64,000 nucleotides of DNA from Sthenelais limicola (taxonomy: Eukaryota; Annelida; Polychaeta; Phyllodocida; Sigalionidae), in the NCBI GenBank assembly GCA_942159475.1, contig OW804095.1:89293740-89357739 (forward strand), given 5' to 3'. Position 1 is the first letter of the stretch. Each line of letters opens with the position of its first letter. Below the pieces are notes generated by a model. It saw nothing but the letters and a program-made list of their open reading frames with translations, ran no database searches and was not told the origin of the DNA. This document shows, piece by piece, positions 11,905-25,400 of the stretch. Both the position numbers and the translations under genes were made by a program.

Positions 11905-14240
11905 GTTTGTTTTAAGATTTTTATTCAGCAAGACATTATGCAGAGTCTGCACTATTCACAGAAAGGCTGATTTAAGAAGATAGAAAATGTTAGAAAATTC
12001 ATAGAAAAATACAGTTACCAAAATAATCATCAGTTTCACAGGAATAACCAGTGTACAATTATCATTAATTACATGGTAATTCAACAATACGACTAAATTA
12101 AAAACACACACCCGGGACAGTGTCCTATGCACGACAGGCCAAGCTTATTCCAAATCAGTTTAGTTATAAAGATATACAATTCCAGAGAAACCTGTAGCCA
12201 CTGAGAAATAACATATACGAGAAACAGAGTTCGACTCGATGAGCAGGGAGGTATAATACTCATTAATAGAACACGACAAATGCTACCACCTGGTGGTACC
12301 GACACAACCTACATCGAAGTTCAGGCATAGCAAGTAAGACCTAGGTCTATGCATGTACATGTCGCCACCTGGTGGAAATCAAAGTTAATACAAAGTACAC
12401 TCTGTCACAAGAATCAGTCGTTCACCAATATTAGTCTGTCTGGGATGGTCCAAATATCACCATTCTCCTCAAATAAACTATGTATAAGCTGTTTTAATCT
12501 GGTTTTAAAAACATGGTATTCAACTAAGGTTCTCATCTCCCTTGACAAGGAATTCCACAGCCCCCCAATGGCACCAAAGAGGCTCCTTCTAATGGTTTCT
12601 TTATGCCAACATGTAATATGCACTTTATGGGGGTCTCTAAGGTTGTGATCCACCTCCACACGGTTACTGAAGTCATAATATAACCAGAAGATATTTAAAA
12701 ACCGCTGTAAACGCCTATAAGATAGGGGGAGAATTTTAAAGTCATGGTGGATAACAACATTAGTATTCCTATGTAACCAGTTCCTACCGTAGACACTTTG
12801 ACACATTCTCAAACAATTGTTTTGAATAATTTGTAGTCTTTTTACATGTTTTTGATTTGAGAGAGAAATTAAAATACTACCAAACTCCAATACAGGCAAA
12901 ATATAAGTTTTGTATATAAGGATTGCTATATCCTTGGTGATAAAATGTCTGATCCTACAGAGCCTTCTGTATAACATGGATGATCTGGTACAGATGGAAT
13001 TAATATGAGGAACAAGGTTTAAACAATCGTCTAGAAGAAAGCCAAGATATCGGAAGTTAGCAACTATATCAATCATGGCACCATCAGTATAGATAACATA
13101 TTGCCTATTATTCCTTTTTTTAGTACCTTTAAAGATCTGTAATTTCGTTTTTTTTTCATTAATCGTCAGGCCGTTCTTCTCAACCCAATTCCTAAATTTA
13201 TTAACATCTTGCTGAATCAGGGTCACATCTAGATCTGTACTGATTTGATGGAGCAAAACACAGTCATCAGCATACATGATAATTCTTCCACTAAAATCTA
13301 CAGAAGCTAAATCATTGATGTAAAGAATAAACAAAATTGGCCCAAGGATACTTCCTTGAGCCACACCTGCAGTCAGCGTCATACAATCTGATAGAAGGCC
13401 CCCCATAACAATTTGTTGTTCTCGTCCCTTCGAATATGAAGAGATTAACCTAAGAAGATTGCCTTTGACACCAAGCATTTCTAATTTTGTAAGAAGTATA
13501 TTAATATTGATAGAATTAAAAGCTTTAGAAAGATCGAAATAGGTTGCAGTGGTATCAAGACTTTTGTCTTTGTTATCGAGAACATAATTCATCAAGGAAA
13601 AAGTTGCACTTTCAATGCTTCTACCTGTTAAAAAACCATGTTGATGGGGAGAGAATAATTCAATGGTCGACAGATGGGGGGATAATTTCCCCACTAAGAG
13701 TCTCTCAAGAATTTTCCCAGTAATGGGTGAAATCGATTTAGGCCTAAGATCATTTATGTGACGAGACAGCCCCTTTTTGGGTATAAGTGTGCAAATTGCC
13801 TTCTTCCAAATTTTGGGAAAAATTCCACCTACACGAATCCTGTTTAGAAGTAGAGTAAAGTTTTCAATACAAGATATAAGGGCAAATCTTAAAAAGGTTG
13901 TGTTCATATCCACAATGCCACTTGATTTGCTAGGGTCAATTGCGCGTACAAGCTTCAAAACCTCTTCAGTTTCTATTTCCTCATTCCACTCTAAAGGGGA
14001 ATAATCATTTGCTAAATCATCAATGAACTCACTAGAAGACTATAGAACAAAAGAAAGAATTCGCATAATTGGCCGCATCTTTCCCAAGTAAGGTATTTCC
14101 CTCCAGAGTGATAATTCTATCTACAGTATCGTCCTTTGACTTATTAATTCCATAAATATTTGATATTTTTTCCCAAAACCTCTTTTCGCTTCTCGAATAT
14201 CTAATACAAATAAGTAATATGGCTATATTCAGCAAAAGTG
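11905..14240 (-). mobile_element. 5'-truncated LINE (CR1/Jockey group)
   Basis: Minus-strand element with a reverse-transcriptase ORF at 12414-14235, a 3' UTR to about 11905 and a terminal ATAAAAATCTTAAAAC. Endonuclease and first ORF are absent. It lies downstream of the ACSL gene. Confidence 0.8.
12414..14235 (-). pseudogene. LINE reverse transcriptase
   Basis: A 514-codon open stretch (13958-12414) contains the reverse-transcriptase blocks HQHGFLTGRSIES, TYFDLSKAFNSIN, GVAQGSILGPILF and IIMYADDCVLL with the YADD catalytic pair. The C-terminus holds the usual LQIIQNNCLRM and LWNSL motifs. The thumb and linker region preceding it (KRFWEKISNIYG through SFFCSI, 14235-14034) is separated by a single frameshift with stops at about 14035; the reading resumes as SSSEFIDDLANDY. 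The catalytic core is otherwise uninterrupted, making this one of the younger-looking LINE copies here. Confidence 0.9.
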
Positions 14241-15054
14241 TAATCTCTGGGATATGGGGCGATTTTGTTAGCCTTGCCCCCGTATATAGAGAGACTGTAA
14301 ATTCCCCATACAGTAAAATTTATAACTTTTAGAGACTGTAGGAAGCTGAATCAAAATTGAAATTTGTATAAGCAACACATAGGGTTGCAGGAGTAAATGT
14401 GCCTAAACATTGTTGTCGCATGTGGTATAAATATATATCGCACCAATGGAATCCGATTTAATCGCAAGGGCACTTGCGATTTCCAATAAAGTTGCTCGCC
14501 AACAACTTGAAGTAGTCGCACAGAAAGATCAAGACGTTTCTTATTGTCATGTGAGGACAGATAATAAATCATAAAGACAGTAGATGATTTTTAAGTATAG
14601 AGAAAGCGAGCACGTATTTTATTCCAATCTATTTTTATTCCAATATCTCCAGCTTCTTACAAGTTACATGTACAACACTTTACATATGTACAGCGATACC
14701 TGCAGCCAGCCAACAAATATGGGCTGGTGTAGCTTTGTAACACAAGCTGTCATCTATTTTTAAATATAACTGTATCATCACCAATAAGCAGGAATATATT
14801 GTAGGATCTGAATGTGTAAGCTTGATATTAAAGAGTAAGAACATTGTGTAACACCTAGGAAATATGTACATTCAACTACTTGTAGCAAGGGGTATTTTGA
14901 TTTAAAACCTTTTACAGATTCCAACCCCTTTCGAGTGGACATTTCTATGTACAAAATGCTGCCACATTTCATGGAATGTTCATCTTTCAATGCTTGGAAG
15001 ATTTTGATACAGAGAATAAAATACTACGTTAGTCCTTCTATCATGATCAGTAAA
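14241..15054. other. No gene recognised
   Basis: AT-rich sequence with short ORFs only and no motif seen. Confidence 0.35.
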
Positions 15055-15356
15055 CATATCACAACTGAGTAACGGTTCCGTGTATCTGGTAGAATAGGCA
15101 CGATGCTATTACTATCGAATAAGTCAAAAAACGTATGCATGATCCATATGTGATACATTATCCAGATGAAATAACAAAGCGATACATCCTTGAGGTACCG
15201 CAACACAACATATCACAACTGAGTAACGGTTCCGTGTATCTGGTAGAATAGGCACGATGCTATTACTATCGAATAAGTCAAAAAACCTATACATGATCCA
15301 TACGTGATACATTATCCAGATGAAATAACAAAGCGATACATCCTTGAGGTACCGCC
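15055..15356. repeat. Tandem duplication, 154-bp period
   Basis: Copy 1 (15055-15208) and copy 2 (15209-15356) are nearly identical, with only a few differences (for example AACGTATGCATG against AACCTATACATG). Each contains CATATCACAACTGAG at its start and CTTGAGGTACCGC at its end. High identity implies a recent duplication. Confidence 0.9.
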
Positions 15357-15846
15357 CCCAAAGCATTCAATCAAACGTACCAAAATATTAATATATCTTA
15401 TATTGCATAATATCACATTTGAGATAATCCGAAAGAGTTCTAATATGATGGAAGAATAAATTCACCTGGCTGTCGGTACAATTTATTTTTGCGTTTAGAT
15501 TCAAACAAGCGTCACCCATCAACATTTGCATTGTTTGAAATTTATCACTGGCGACATGCAAACAGGGCACAGAAAAATAGGACCAATGTTTCTATTTTGC
15601 GAGAACATTAATATTCATGAGCCTCTCGATTAATAATACGAAAACTTGGAAGATAGCGAAATATACACAGCAGTAGGAATAAATAAGGGTCTTGCGCCCA
15701 TATCAAAATCGAATATAGCTTTACCATGAAATACTAAATAGGAGTATTTAATTCATCTTAAGGCATTGCGACTAATATAACAGATTTATTTCAATAGCAA
15801 TACTTGTTATTTATGGTATCAGCTGATCTTTAAAAGATACACCTAG

Positions 15847-16122
15847 TAGAGCTCGAAAAAAACCTACCAACTCCATTGGGCAAGTTGCAGCCAAGATTTA
15901 CTTGCCCAACATCCTTTCTCACTTGCCCAAATTTATTTGCAGAATTATAAACGAAATCACACTGATCTGTATGCATCTTGTTTCATTGTAATTAAGTAGA
16001 CATCACAACAGGGGTTTGAAATCGGCGCCGTAGAGCTTTTAGCAACTAACATTAAATTTTACTTGCCCAGAGACATTTTTTAGTTGACCCCGGCAACTAA
16101 ACATAGGTTTTATCGAGCCCTG
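15847..16122. mobile_element. Small non-autonomous DNA transposon with AGAGCTCGA/TCGAGCCCTG ends
   Basis: Imperfect terminal inverted repeats (AGAGCTCGAAAAAAACCTA against the reverse complement of TAGGTTTTATCGAGCCCTG) bound 276 bp. CCTAG directly flanks both sides (15842-15846 and 16123-16127) as a possible target duplication. ACTTGCCCA or its complement recurs internally. A CAGGGCTCGA end is reminiscent of hAT-type small elements, but the flanking duplication is 5 bp rather than 8. Confidence 0.6.
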
Positions 16123-16326
16123 CCTAGTTAGCAAAGAAATGAATAATATTTATTTAATCAAAAATAATTTTAAAAAGCTTAAACAATTATGTCTACTAAT
16201 TTACAGAAAAGCCTAAACATCTTGACTATGCCCATCACCTTTATCTCGTCTATGATACAAATATCATCTTCAGAAAAGGTCAGTGGGGTGCAAGTCCCCT
16301 ATTCTGTTACTGCAAGACTCCAGACC

Positions 16327-16464
16327 TTACGAACGAGCCTTGTACATGGCTGTGATTTGATCAGAAAAGAACTTGCGTAGAGCGGGTCGCTTTGATTTGA
16401 ATGTGGGTGTTAGAAGACCGTTTTCCAGAGAGAAGAGCTCGGGGTGGATGTGGATCTCCTTAAC
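16327..16464 (-). CDS. ACSL terminal exon with stop codon
   Basis: 138 bp, 45 codons plus TAA at 16327-16329. It reads [16 protein letters not shown], then [17 protein letters not shown], ending MYKARS. The length and ending fit the family C-terminus. The 3' UTR should lie below 16327. A minus-strand AATAAA (TTTATT on plus) occurs near 16150, just beside a small inserted element at 15847-16122, so the polyadenylation site is probably above that element. That last point is inference. Confidence 0.93.
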   Translation of the reverse strand, partial: VKEIHIHPELFSLENGLLTPTFKSKRPALRKFFSDQITAMYKARS

Positions 16465-19400
16465 CTGTGGAAAAGATACATCAAGTTTCATAAAAAATAC
16501 TACGACATTTGTTTTCATTTTGTTTTAACAATTCTTTTTTGACGAATGTGATGTGTCACAGGAAGATGAGTCACATGTCGCAAAAGATGGATTTTGAGAT
16601 ACCATCATATTTGAAAAGATGATATCAAGCGGTTTCTAATGATAGTAAACATTAGGACAGCTAATTAATACTTCTATATTAATATTTGTAATTTTGAAAA
16701 AAAAAGTTCTCAATATTTTTGGCCAGACAATTACTAGTACATGTAGCTAAATATACTCTACACTGTCCTAAAAAAGTGTAGAATTATGGCGGCGCACCTT
16801 AAAAATAAGTGTAATTGGCCTTGGCTTTGGGCCACCCTCACATTGGGTAGATATACAGTGCAGCGCTGTAGATTAGCGCCCATGTGGGAAAGCTTGTGTA
16901 GCTTTTGTCTTAGCCAATGGTTATATATAGCACTAGCTATAACAAAGCATGAAGGCATGGAAATGAATACACATTTCATTGTAGCATTGATGAACAAAAT
17001 AGCAGTGTCTGGGAAACAACATCTACACCATAACTTTATGAATTAACTAATGAACTTTATTGGTTTATATGGGAGGCACTTTGAGAAATAACAATTTTGA
17101 GACTTGTGACACATTTTCCTGTAACACATCACATATATTATATGATGCAGAATTAAGCCTTGGATTTCATCCAGCCGTTGTAGTGTAGTGGTTAGCACAC
17201 TGGCCCACAGAACAGGCATTGGGGGCTCGAATCTAGCTTTGGCCTAACAGCTTTTTTTTCATACTCTTGTAGCGGGATCTGAGCTACGCTACCATGAATT
17301 ACACCTCACGAATTACGGCAGTATGCTTTACGGGACAAATGTAGATTTACGGCGGGGTGAATCACGCATTTGAAACATGTGCTGCCCGTCCTGCACCATA
17401 ATTTTACTTGCGCAACGAGTACAGTGGCCTTTAAAACACAAGGTTATATCTAATATACTGTCCTGAAATTTGGTACATTCATACAAGAAGATCTTGTGAA
17501 TAAATCAGATTTGCGACTTGTGACTCATTTGTCTATAATACATCACAAACATTTCACAGTGTTAGATAAGTTTCAATTCGCCAACTGAAAGACATTTATA
17601 CATTTACTCAACAATGATACTATAAGATTAACTCCCCTTTCCCCTTCTCCACCATCCATCCTCCCCCTCCATCCAACCCTTCCCCCTTCCCAAGGTACAG
17701 TGTTACAGGCCAGTTACCGTGCTGGGTACAGTGTTACAGGCTGGGTACAGTGTTACATGCGGGTACAGTGTTAATGGGCGATAAGTCCCTAAGGTTGTGG
17801 TGCTTCTGGGTGTCTATGCAGTGAGGGACATCCCGAGGCATGCCGAGGGATGTTCCGTCTGCGTAGTCACCCAGAAGCACCACAACCGAAGGGTCTAATT
17901 GCTTTAGTCTCGAATTCAGACACTTTGCAAGCAACACAAACTTTAATAAACCTCACAACAAAACATTGTGTGCATATCAATGTGATATTCCAATCCTCCC
18001 CTGCCCTTCTTACTAGCTGACACTTGACTTCCGGCTATAGTGTGTACGCATACTCGGCCGTCATCACCATTCACTTTTCTCAGAGAAATAGGGAAAACTA
18101 CGAATCTAGACAAAAACTTGAATCAAGGGAAAGATTGGTGGAGCCTTTTTCTAAAACATGCCAACATGTATACAGGATGTGGGTGCACTGTAAGTTACAG
18201 TGTAAGTGTACAAGTGTACGCATGCAGGCTGTGTGGACGGCCCAGGGTGGAGGGGAGGTAGGTTGATTTGGCCACCGCACCTAAGTGACCCAGGGCCGGA
18301 GAGCCTACACTAGGCCACTAGGCTTCTTGCCCATGTCAGTAACGCTATTGTACTTATGGATAAACAAGTGAATCGTCATAAGAATACCACAATCTCTTAT
18401 TCCTATTATCACTAATTGTCCCCATCAAGCAAAAAAAACAAACAACAAAACGGCACTTACATTATGATTATATTTATCGATACACAAACACTACCACCCC
18501 CATCATGTGACCCGTCCCCCGTCCACACACTTGCCTCACCACCCACGCTTAGTGTCAGTCATGCTTGTTGACAACACTACATGCTATCTGAATCCCAATG
18601 AACCTGGGCTATCAACTCGCACCAAAACTTCAGACTAGGGGTAAACAGTAAATTGAGGCATTTCTGCCGATTCAGATTTCTAAAATAGATCCTATCTCAA
18701 TTGGTTTGACACCCAAACTAACACGCCATCGAGCAGCACACACACACACTCTGCACAGAAAGAGCCAGCCACAACCACTGTTGCAATTCAAATAAAAGTT
18801 TTCCCAGCTTTCCTTAATCTGACCTTTCTTGTTCTATCTAGAAGTATTAGATTTCAATCTGCGGTAATCAATACTAGAATTCATGAGAAACAATCGGTGC
18901 TGAAATTTACGGTAAAATGTAAACAATGTGGGTGTACTCTTGTGATGCTGTCAGAGTCAGACCCACTGACAAGTGGCGTATCTGATTCGCTACCGATAGC
19001 TATAGGATCTTTGTTCATGGTGGGTCTACATGATCTACTTTAGCAAAATTACATTTTTAATGTCATTATAGGTAGAACTTTTCATTTTGAAAGCATGACG
19101 GGGAGATCTGAGGGGAAGGGGGAGGGAGGGAGGGGTAGAGGGAAGGGCACGAGGGGATATGGGGGAGGGAGAGAGGAGAGAGAGAAAGAGAGCTGAGGGA
19201 GATAAAAAGAGAGCGGAGGGAGAGAGATCTGTAATGCAGTTGTATTTGTAGCATCGGAACTGGCATAGAAAATGTAATTCTGCATAAAATAACAATGCAT
19301 AAATGCACTTCACTTGGCTGAGAATGTTGGCAAGAAAGAAAGTAAAGGGGTTCTGATGCCTAAATCGACAAACTGACATAGGCATTTCTTATGATCGACA

Positions 19401-22400
19401 AACGACATAGACCCTTTCTTAGAGGGATAAATCGACATGGGGATTCTTGGGACAAGGGACAAATGCTCATCCTTAGCATGACAAATCGACATTATTAGGG
19501 GTAAAAAATGACATAGACCCAGGATATCAAGAGCCCTAGGTAAGGAATTATTCCAAAAAAAATTGTATTGGCCGATGGTACAATATTTAATAAGTTGACA
19601 AAAATCGCATAACCAACAAATGTGGTTGTTTTTGTGCGTTGCCATGAAAATATAAAGACAAGTTTGACAAATAGGACAGGCTAACATACAATATAAATCA
19701 ATGTCCTTCTAGTTAATATGACAACTACACAGATTATTCAGATCCTTGATTACCGGGAGCCACGCAGTGAGCCGGACTCTGAGGATGAAAACCAGTTGAG
19801 ATTGGTCCGCCTGCAACTTTTGCAAGTAAAGAAAGATTTGCAGTCAGAACGGGAAAGATGTAAAGGTTTTGTTTCAGAAATGTGACAATTGGTGGCAATT
19901 GGTCTTTCAAGATCAGGACCTGCAGGAAACGTTGGACGTGGTTACTGCTCGAGCTTCTGAGTACACAAAGAAAAGGGAAGTAGAGAATGAAAAGCTAAGA
20001 TGCGAGGCTTCGAGAGTAGATGATCTATCTCGCTTGCATAATGCTTACATAATGCTTGATGTTGGGGGAGACGATTTTGAGTTGCTACCACTCCCTGCTG
20101 GGAAATGGTTAGACAAAAGTTCATTGGTAAGACTTGGGCAAAACTGCACCTGGATGTTCTACATGTGCAGAAATGCATACTGGTTATTAGCGATGCTATT
20201 TTCTAGGCTCACCAGGCGGCCCAGCTGAAGACACAGCCAAAAAGGTGACATTTCAGGAACAACGTGGTTCTGTTATGTCCACTTCCTCTCCAGTGAGTGA
20301 CATTTTCAGGGCTGATGAGAATGTTACTCCTGAAAGAAAAGTCCCTGAAGTGAAGAGTATTCCAACCCAAACTCCTACCAAATTCCCGTATTCCTAGTGG
20401 TCCGTCCGATCCGTCCAGGAAAGAGTGGACCCGCTAGATAGAGATTGATGCAGAGGAAGTTGTTGGCTATTTACTATTATATGTATGGATTCTTTTTCTC
20501 ATTTTCACCCACCCGCCCTGCTATCGATATGATTCGATATGCATTTGTTTTGGTGGCCCTGCCTCCTCCCGCACATTTGCTGCAGGAGGCAGGGTGGAGA
20601 GCTGGCGCTCATGGTGTGAGTAGGATGAACTAAGGGTTGAGCAAGAAGGATGTAGCATGGCGCCGATTGTATGCCTGCCTAAAACACCCAATAGATTATT
20701 ACAGACTGTGTAAGTGTTGAGAACGGATTCCAAAATCGCAGTAAACTTAGGTGTAGCCAAGAATAACTGTTTTAGGTATTCAGACAAATTCTCACGGGGA
20801 AAAATATTGAAAATGACTGGATAATTGACTGGCCTGTATATACTGTAGTAGAGGGATTGGGGATGTATATCGGGTACATTCGTCTCACAATGTGATTGAG
20901 GACGGGTCCATGGGCGAGGGAGTATAAATAGGGGTGGGAATCGGGATAAGGGCAGTTGGAGCCCAGGCAAGGTACGCGGTAGACCTCCCCAGATTGACAG
21001 TTGTGAATAAACAAGCAAGATCGCTAAACTGTACTTTTTGCATCGTGTCCACTTCTTCGGAGATAGACGCCAACTGGCCCTGCTGGGCATTCGTCCCCAA
21101 AGCCAACTCGAGTAATTAGCAATCCAGAGAGAGCCCTGGGTGGTGCGATCCCCACTCCAGGACGGATAGAGCCTCTGCTAGTATCCCCCAAATACCCCTA
21201 ACTTTAAGGGTGGAAACCTGAATCGATGATTATTATTAACTGATACTTAAGTATCTGAGTCAAGACATAGCTGGACGAACTTGGACGAACCAAGATGAAT
21301 CCAAAGACGAACACAAAGGCGAACATGGCTTTTAGCTTGTTTAATAAATCTGTTGACGAGAAAGACGCTGACAACAATACCTTTGTTGGACGCTATTCAC
21401 ACAAGTAACACCCGGAAACACAAACACATGGAACAGAAGACTCACAGAAATGAACTTAACAGGAGATACCAAAAATCACATCGTCTAACGTCATAGAAAA
21501 ATTGACACATGGTGTTAAGAAAGACATTGGACTATCCCTCCATAAGGGAAAATATAAGTAGAGACATTTTCAACTTTAAGTTTTTCAAATTTTTTAGTTT
21601 TATTATCAATGTTTTGTTTAAGGGCTACCAGGAAGATCTCCTTAGGAGAGGGATCAATGGCCCTATTCTTTATTGTCATTATGTACATGTATATACTGAA
21701 TAAAAGTTGTATAATAATAATAATAATAATTTGGTTGTCAATATAAGTCATTTTGACTTTTTCCCCAGGGAAAAAGCGGAGGATGCCGACCGTCTTGTAG
21801 CTCTTCTAGCACCGACTCTTTCTCCTGAGAGGAGGAAAAAGACTAAGAAAGCAAAGAGATGCACAGATATTGCACGAAAAGAATGTTCCCTTGTGCAGGG
21901 ATTAAATTATGATTGGTTGGACGACTTAGATGGCATATTTCCGTACACTCAAGGGTTGGAAGGCACTCTTTCCCTCTGCGTCCGCCTATTATAAAGGTTT
22001 GGGACCAGAAAGACCAGTGGCATGTCTGGCTGAGTTGAAGGTGATGGCGGTGGAATACAACTGGTCAGAAGAAGAGTTCCTGATTCAATTGCTGTGTGGA
22101 ACCAGACGTCAACTGGCTGACATGGGAAACTTGCCACCACAGAAATTCTTGGACCATATGGATGCTAACTTCAGTGAGCATTTTCGTGGTAAGAAACAGC
22201 GGAGTTTTATAACTGCCGTCAGACTATAAAACAGACTTCTCGTCAGTTTGCTAATGAGGTAACTCAAATTGGTTATTCTTTTGGAGCAAAGACAGACACC
22301 ACCCTTAGGACGTTGGCTCTTTGAACTTACCTCAAAGGCTTGTCAGGTCCAGATATGTTTAGTTGGGTCCGTTTCAAGCAACCCCATGACCTGCAAGAGG

Positions 22401-25400
22401 CTGTCCACTGGTCTGAGAACTATGAGAGTTGCATTTTGGATTCTGGATCACAGGTTGCAATCCAGGAGATTGAGGCTTTGTCACGATCCATAATGCCATT
22501 ATATAAGGTTGCGTAATATCACCTACTGATATGTTATATATTACCAAATATTATTATATAAGGTTACATTGAATTATGAATATTATATTAATTATGTAAG
22601 GTGACTAGGGCAAGTCTAGGCTATATCAGGTAGTTCGTGGAACACTCCATAGGCTGACCCAAATAATAATCTCCTCTTTCTTATTGGTTTATGTAAGCGA
22701 CCCCGTGTGGTCAAATACTTAATATTGTGTACATATACAGAACTACCCGGGATTCGAGGCGGGAGTGAATATTCATGACGCCGAGAATCCAAGGGTTGTT
22801 CTGTGTTTATTTCACCCCACACACTTTTAAAATGTTAAAAAGTGATCATTTACCGCCATTTTGAGGAATAAATCCTTTTAATAACTGCATTACTTTCGTA
22901 TTTTTCCACTCCACTCGCTTCTAGCCTCAAAGAAGGCTTCGCCTCAAGCTTATGTATTCATACGCCAATGTTGTAACTGACGTGAAACAGCCCGACAACT
23001 CTGCGCAAAACATAGATCATCACGAAACCATGAATTTGATGTTTTTTATATTTATATTTCAGCCTAGATACTTAAATAATGTTAAATTAACATGAGCTAC
23101 AGCGATTTTGAGGAATAAATGATTAAATAGTTATTTATTTAGCTTGGTTCGCTCCGAAAAATAGCCTCTGGAAGAGCAGAAATCGCACATGCGCACAGTG
23201 TCCCAAGAGCTGCCATCCTTCACGCTTACCAAAGCCGAAGGGGAAAATGGCTTTTTACATCCTTTATCTCGTTTGTCATTTGATTAATCTTCATCAACGA
23301 CCAAGAATAGAACAGAGATTCTACTACGGGAAGATTTGACTGTAGAAGACTCAAAAATACCTTGGATTGTCGATTTGAATGGCAAAACATGTGACGGTTC
23401 TGAGGCAAGATGGCGGCCGCCATGCCGTAGCAGAGGAACAAATCTCTCGAAGGAAATATGGATGTTTTAACTTTGACTGGATTATCATAGGAAGTGATTT
23501 AACGCAAAGGCTATTATGCCTGGAACATTGTGCCTGAATTTGCTTTTGGATTATGTTACCTGTGCATTTGGTAAGTCATGTTTCTACCAATGGTTACATG
23601 ATCGGACAGGGCTCGCCTCGATCTTCTTTTTGTCTGCTTGTTTCAATATTTATCTGGCAGCAAACGGAATATTGAATCATGGTCTTAGTCTTCACTTCAA
23701 ATTCTTTTAATAAATGGTAATATGTGGTTGATGACAGTGTTTTATTCGTCAATGTCAAATTCTAGCAGAATTCTGCTTCTGTGTCAGAACTACTTTGAAC
23801 ATGACCCAGAAATCTGATTTTATGCAATCAAAACACTAGAAACTAGGTCGGCGGTGTATTGCCCGTAAGCAATATCACATCAGTTACTGACCAGCTAAAC
23901 AATATCCAGAGCCTATGTTATCTCTATGGGCAGAGCATATCGAGGGTGAAATAAGATTGGTTATTCCCATTTAACTAACATTATTGGATGCGGGCACGCA
24001 TGCCCAATGTACATGATAATCACTTTTAGTATAAATGATGATGTTTATGAATAAAATATCCAGTCTAAACAGGACCAAATCTCTGCTTATTATTATTATT
24101 AGCTCTAGCCTATACCAAAGGCTAGGAGCCCCGCTGCTATTCATAATTCTTCTCCAGCTTTACCTAGCTCTACCTTCACATTATATCTGGAGAATAGTAG
24201 TTGTATCAGCTTCACCTACTCCTGAGCCAGTAATGGAACATGATGTGGTGAGGAAAAGTGTTTGGTCCCGACAAAAATCTGGCTCTGCTATAGCCCAGGT
24301 GACGGAAGCACAGGAGGATGCAGATGCTACTTCCTCTGGCTCAGAGAGGGAGGATGTGTAGACCTACTGTAATCGTGCAGGCCCTGCAGACTTGGCGGGA
24401 TAAGAACGCCAAGGCGGGCTCCAGTAAGGTTGGAGCTGGGAGCAGGAAATTCTCTGGGAGATGAAACTATCATATAGACAACCACATTCCTATGTCTTAC
24501 ATGTCCTAGTGTTAAGGAATCCTAGCTTAACATCTATTAGAGTCAGTTGATTTAGTCAAGACACAGCAGTGGGCAGAAAACCATGGCTATTCCTAGTTGA
24601 ATAAATTCTGTGAGCCCATGTCATGATAATGTCTCATTGTACGATCTCCTGCATTTCATACTTGATCACTGTTATTTTGACCTAGCTGTATAAAAATCCT
24701 GGTAAACAAAAAAAAGAGTGAGTGAGTGAGATTGGTTGCTTTACGCCCTTATCAACACATTTAAGAGTGTTTTATCAAGGGCGGGAGAGCTGAGAGGGAG
24801 GCAGTTTATGAAAAAAAAGATTTAGTTCTCAAAGAGATTGGAAGCTGAAGTGCTTTTTTTGTGAACAAGAGGTTCATGTTCCGATGGAATGTCCTAAGAG
24901 TAAAGACCTCCAGGGGCTTCTTGGTTCTACTGAGGTTCCCGCCTCAAAGAGCTTGGAAACCCCAGCCAGCCCTCGTAGGAAGCGATATTGGGGTCAAGAG
25001 TAGGATGCCGCTTCAAAGAGGGCAGGACTGAGCACAGTAGTAGTCCGTTGGGAGCTGCGGACAGAACTCGGAGGTTCTGGGTGGACTACCACCAGCTTAA
25101 TTCAGTCACCAAAAAGGACAGCTTACCCCTTCCTCGTATAGATCAGTGTGTTGAAGCAGTGTGTTGAAGCAAACTTGCCAACAGTGATTTTCGTGTTCAG
25201 CATACCCAAATTAACCAGAAAAGTGCTGATGAACCTTTGTACTCAAAAATGCCTCTAGGAGTATTAAGAGTGATGTTTAGGTGGATTTTGCCCAGTCTAT
25301 GTTTGGTATACCTGGATGACGTGGTTGTCTTTGGTAAGACTGTCCAGAAATGCTTGGAAAACCTGAAGTTGGGGCTAGAACGCATTAGGGATATGGGCTT

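Noticed and set aside
17174..17243. Functional tRNA gene
   Set aside because: Same reason; better read as a tRNA-derived repeat.
19035..19385. Minus-strand Ser/Pro/Leu-rich ORFs
   Set aside because: Artefacts of the GA-rich tract at 19080-19230.
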